64,000 nt of DNA. Source: Bin55 sp965116055 (GTDB taxonomy: Bacteria > Pseudomonadota > Gammaproteobacteria > Pseudomonadales > Azotimanducaceae). The position numbers and the translations under genes are program-made. Of the stretch, positions 61,288 to 64,000 are shown in pieces (position 1 is the first letter of the stretch; each line of letters opens with the position of its first letter). Location of the stretch: assembly GCA_965116055.1 (NCBI GenBank), contig OZ220466.1, positions 2,914,001-2,978,000 of the forward strand, written 5' to 3'. Below the pieces are notes generated by a model. It did not search any database. It was not told where the DNA came from and worked only from the letters and a program-made list of their open reading frames with translations.

Positions 61288-62458
61288 CAGCCGCTATTTG
61301 AGCGTTCGGTGGTTCTTGCAAATTTTCGAACATGAGCAGTATGCTGTCCCACATGCGCCCGAAAAAACCCTTTTCCGCCACGTCAATCAATGCCACAAGA
61401 GGGATTCGTGCGATCTCTTCATCGGCCGCCAGTACCCGCAGTTCACCTATTTCCGCGCCGCGTTCGATTGGCGCTTCAAGCACCTCAGGCAGAACCATGT
61501 CGTGCGACACTTCATTGAATAAACGTCGAAACATGGTCTTTTTCAAAGACTTTGCTACGCCAATCGGAACTTGATCGGCCGTACCGAACCAAACTCGCAC
61601 ATCTTGAATGTGCTGTCCTTCCTCATACAAGCGTTGAGTTTGGTAGTTCCTGAATCCGAAACTAAGGAGCTTTCGTGTCTCCCGGGTACGTGCAGCAGTG
61701 CTCTCGGTACCCATGACAACGCTGATCAAGCGCATACCGTCGCGCTGCGCCGAAACCGCTAAACAATAACCTGCGGCCTCCGTATAACCGGTTTTAATAC
61801 CGTCAACCGATGGATCCAGTACGAGCAAGCGATTCCGATTCAATTGCTTGATATTGTTGTACTCAAACTCTCGTTCGGCGTAGATCTTGTAATGCTCGGG
61901 ATATTCGTAAATCAAGGCGTCCGACAAAAGAGCAATATCCCGTGCCGACATATAGTGGTCCGGGTCGGGCAATCCAGTTGAGTTCGTGAAATAGCTATCT
62001 TCCAAATTCAGCGCTTTCGCGGTTGCGTTCATCATGACGGCGAACTGTTGCTCGGTCCCCGCGATGTGTTCCGCAACCGCCACACTTGCGTCGTTGCCAG
62101 ACTGGATGATCACGCCGCGCAACAAATCGGCGAAACTCACGATCGAATTTGGATCAATGAACATACGCGATCCGATTGCACGCCAAGCTGCTTCACTCAC
62201 AACCACTTCGTCGTCCATAGCAACCGAACCTGCAGCGATTTCTGCGGCGGCGACGTAACTAGTCATGATCTTGGTCAAACTTGCCGGCGGCAGTTTTTCG
62301 CGACTGTTTTTCTCCAAAAGAATCGTATGCGTCTCTGCGTCCATCAACACGTAACTGCTCGCAGCTATTGACGGTGCCGGCGGCAAAATGAGTTGCGCCC
62401 AAAGGCAATGTCCAAGCAAGCAAACGAACGTTAATGCGCTGGACCGCAAGAAATTCAA
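61274..62458 (-). CDS. dacA: D-alanyl-D-alanine carboxypeptidase (PBP5/6)
   Basis: Low-molecular-weight penicillin-binding protein of 394 residues trimming the terminal D-Ala of peptidoglycan stem peptides. Motifs: Ser60-x-x-Lys63 in PPASLTKI, Ser120-Gly-Asn122 in QSGNDAS, Lys222-Thr-Gly in GIKTGYTE. A signal peptide occupies residues 1-33 (LTFVCLLGHCLWAQL). The C-terminal domain, about 290-385, ends with an amphipathic membrane-anchor segment (FGRMWDSILLMF). The start is TTG at 62456-62458. It sits between rlpA and lipB. Confidence 0.95.
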   Translation of the reverse strand: MNFLRSSALTFVCLLGHCLWAQLILPPAPSIAASSYVLMDAETHTILLEKNSREKLPPASLTKIMTSYVAAAEIAAGSVAMDDEVVVSEAAWRAIGSRMFIDPNSIVSFADLLRGVIIQSGNDASVAVAEHIAGTEQQFAVMMNATAKALNLEDSYFTNSTGLPDPDHYMSARDIALLSDALIYEYPEHYKIYAEREFEYNNIKQLNRNRLLVLDPSVDGIKTGYTEAAGYCLAVSAQRDGMRLISVVMGTESTAARTRETRKLLSFGFRNYQTQRLYEEGQHIQDVRVWFGTADQVPIGVAKSLKKTMFRRLFNEVSHDMVLPEVLEAPIERGAEIGELRVLAADEEIARIPLVALIDVAEKGFFGRMWDSILLMFENLQEPPNAQIAADATG

Positions 62459-62461
62459 TCT

Positions 62462-63229
62462 CTACTCCTTCAATAGCGAAGATTTCAACTGTAAATTCGC
62501 AAGCAACCAGTTCGCCAAATAGTTTGCGTCTGCTAAAGAACCGAAATCGCCTATCCGCACCCGAAACCGATTTTCGTACTGGTGCGGCATGACTTGCGTG
62601 CTTAAGTGCCCTAACTCGATTTCTGCTAATCGACTCATGATCGCCATCACAGCATCCTTACCATACACATAGTTGGTCTCTAACACATAGCGTGGGCCAT
62701 TCGTCGTAATGAGTTCGATACGCACAGGTCGAGACTCGGCACCGCCAAAACCGAGACGCAACGCGGCAGCTTTCGATAAGTCAATCAACCGATCCGAACG
62801 GAAAGGACCGCGGTCCGTCACGCGAACAACGGTTTGCTCACCATTAGATAAATTGGTCACGCGCACATAGGATGGTATCGGCAGATAACGATGCGCTGCA
62901 GTTAAGGCCTCGTTCGCAAATAGTTCACCGGAGGCAGCCTCCCATGTATCGAACGCGCCATCTCGCCAAGTGGCCAAACCTTCCGCGATATATTGATCCA
63001 CACCGCGCCAACTTTTAAAGAAACGATCGCCAACTCGATAGCGGCCGTTGCCACGTAACCTCGTGTTTTCCTTCTGCACAACAGGTTCGGGAAACCACAT
63101 CGGGGTGGGCATTGATTCACGCATCGCTGAGTCGACTTCTTCATCCACAGCTATTTCACCCGCCTGAATGAGCGTACCACCAACCATGATGGCACTACAA
63201 CTAAAAAGTGCGAGAAAGCATGCTTTCAC
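62462..63229 (-). CDS. rlpA: RlpA septal-ring lytic transglycosylase, with SPOR domain
   Basis: Protein of 255 residues, cutting denuded glycan strands at the septum. GTG start at 63227-63229, overlapping the mltB stop. A signal peptide (residues 1-23) is followed by a spacer, and the double-psi barrel near residues 81-165 with EGLATWRDGAFDTWEAASGE and VVRVTDRGPFRSDRLIDLSKAAAL, the DRGPF and D-L-S motifs of the family. The C-terminal 75 residues form a SPOR domain (RFRVRIGDFGSLADANYLANWL) that binds septal glycans. Lipobox not visible; the N-terminus may be an ordinary signal peptide. Confidence 0.92.
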   Translation of the reverse strand: MKACFLALFSCSAIMVGGTLIQAGEIAVDEEVDSAMRESMPTPMWFPEPVVQKENTRLRGNGRYRVGDRFFKSWRGVDQYIAEGLATWRDGAFDTWEAASGELFANEALTAAHRYLPIPSYVRVTNLSNGEQTVVRVTDRGPFRSDRLIDLSKAAALRLGFGGAESRPVRIELITTNGPRYVLETNYVYGKDAVMAIMSRLAEIELGHLSTQVMPHQYENRFRVRIGDFGSLADANYLANWLLANLQLKSSLLKE

Positions 63230-64000
63230 AACCGCGCCGCCACGCCTTCTGCAACTTCGACAACTGCTTTCGCATACAAACGACTGATGTTGTAACGGGT
63301 AATGACGTAAAAGTTGTGATAGCCTAGATAGTAGTTGACCTTATCCGTTTCAAAACTAAACATGGCTGCGTAAGCATCATCACTCTCACCGACCCCCGCG
63401 ACACCCACTTCGCGCCAGGCAGCCACGGTCTTGGTCGGCGCCAACGACTCGTTCGCAAGTTCGTCAATCAAGCTCTGTTCGGTACTGACGTCAACCGATT
63501 CGATAATCGGCTCGCCTGCTTCCCAGCCGTGAGCCTTGAAATACGCCGCCACGCTTCCGATCGCATCAACCGTATTGTTCCAGATATCCCTCGTCCCGTC
63601 GTCGTTGTAATCGATCGCGAAGTTGCGATAACTTGACGGAATGAATTGACCGTATCCCATAGCCCCTGCATACGAACCAACTAAATCGCCGATCGTAACT
63701 TTCGACCCTAACGTCTTGCCAGAAGATTCGCGCCGACACGCATCATCCGCATCGAACGGCTTCACGCGTTCCTCACAGCTAAGGAGTAAAAATTCTTCGA
63801 GCTGACCGCGAAAAAAATCAAGGCGCCGCGGATAGTCGAATCCCAGGGTTGCCAGTGCATCAAGTACGCGATAGCCGCCCATATTCCGACCGTAATTCGT
63901 TTCGATCCCAATAATCGCGACGACGATCTCAACCGGAACCCCGAAATCTTGTTGGGCGCGTTGCAATGTCTCCCAGTTGTCTTGCGCGAACTGGACACCG
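63226..64000 (-). CDS. mltB: Lytic murein transglycosylase B, partial at window edge
   Basis: Cleaves the glycosidic bond between MurNAc and GlcNAc with formation of anhydromuramic acid. The frame is open to the end of the window and the residues there (QFAQDNWETLQRAQQDFG) match the interior of the family, so the N-terminus with the signal is outside. The catalytic Glu is in GIETNYGRNMGGYRVLDALA. GSYAGAMGYGQFIPSSYRNFAIDYNDDGTRDIWNN is the diagnostic block (written in full about 150 residues in from the edge); only its start GSYAGAMGYGQFIPS is quoted as a check. Stop overlaps the rlpA start in GTGA. Confidence 0.93.
   Translation of the reverse strand, partial: GVQFAQDNWETLQRAQQDFGVPVEIVVAIIGIETNYGRNMGGYRVLDALATLGFDYPRRLDFFRGQLEEFLLLSCEERVKPFDADDACRRESSGKTLGSKVTIGDLVGSYAGAMGYGQFIPSSYRNFAIDYNDDGTRDIWNNTVDAIGSVAAYFKAHGWEAGEPIIESVDVSTEQSLIDELANESLAPTKTVAAWREVGVAGVGESDDAYAAMFSFETDKVNYYLGYHNFYVITRYNISRLYAKAVVEVAEGVAARL

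Noticed and set aside
1..64000. CRISPR array or rRNA operon
   Set aside because: No regularly spaced direct repeats and no 16S/23S/5S sequence seen in any part of the window.

Overview
The window looks like chromosomal DNA of a gammaproteobacterium. The clearest support is the core gene blocks: cmoA-cmoB (tRNA wobble-uridine modification), ppk-ppx, lolB|hemA-prfA-prmC-moeB, tRNA-Gln-prs-rplY-pth-ychF, and lipB-dacA-rlpA-mltB. These are gammaproteobacterial gene neighbourhoods, although ispE is missing from its usual place beside lolB and prs, and lipA and ybeD are missing beside lipB. I cannot name a genus from sequence alone.

Layout. 1-13 kb holds catabolic genes: a D-aminoacylase-type amidohydrolase (cut by the window edge), a crotonase, a small-molecule kinase, a CoxE-like VWA protein, Cys-type glutathione peroxidase, an ADP-forming acyl-CoA ligase, a ThDP-dependent 2-hydroxyacyl-CoA lyase/oxalyl-CoA decarboxylase, a methylmalonyl-CoA epimerase-like VOC protein, a glutaredoxin-DinB fusion with an in-frame TGA at its catalytic Cys, a PGRP-type amidase, a PhyH dioxygenase and an SMP-30 lactonase. 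13.5-16.4 kb is one large N6-adenine methyltransferase with a nuclease-like N-terminus. 16.9-26.6 kb carries ppx, ppk, cmoA, cmoB, an acyl-CoA dehydrogenase, smrA and a second PhyH protein.

26.7-36.5 kb is one minus-strand operon for carboxylating degradation of guanidine or urea: ABC transporter (binding protein, permease, ATPase), two DUF1989 proteins (CgdA/CgdB type), a biotin-dependent urea/guanidine carboxylase, allophanate hydrolase and a small unrecognised protein. The DUF1989 pair favours guanidine as substrate. 37.5-47.8 kb holds an esterase, two VOC proteins, a MoxR/CbbQ AAA ATPase with a NorD/CbbO VWA partner, a Bax-inhibitor-1 protein, a lipoprotein, an acyl-CoA carboxyltransferase, tRNA-Met and a DoxX protein. 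47.8-52.5 kb is an accessory patch: a frameshifted DarG-like macro domain, orphan ORFs, a type II restriction-modification pair with a NotI-family endonuclease, a decayed IS1634-type transposase, and a degraded second copy of the gpx/acyl-CoA-ligase junction found intact at 4.6 kb. 52.5-64 kb is core housekeeping.

The most striking signal is at 9201-9932. The reading frame runs through one TGA that replaces the first cysteine of a glutaredoxin CxxC motif, homology is maintained on both sides, and a perfect 7-bp stem-loop begins 11 nt after the TGA. This is the pattern of a bacterial selenoprotein gene with a SECIS-like element. No selA/B/C/D gene lies in the window, so the claim needs the rest of the genome.
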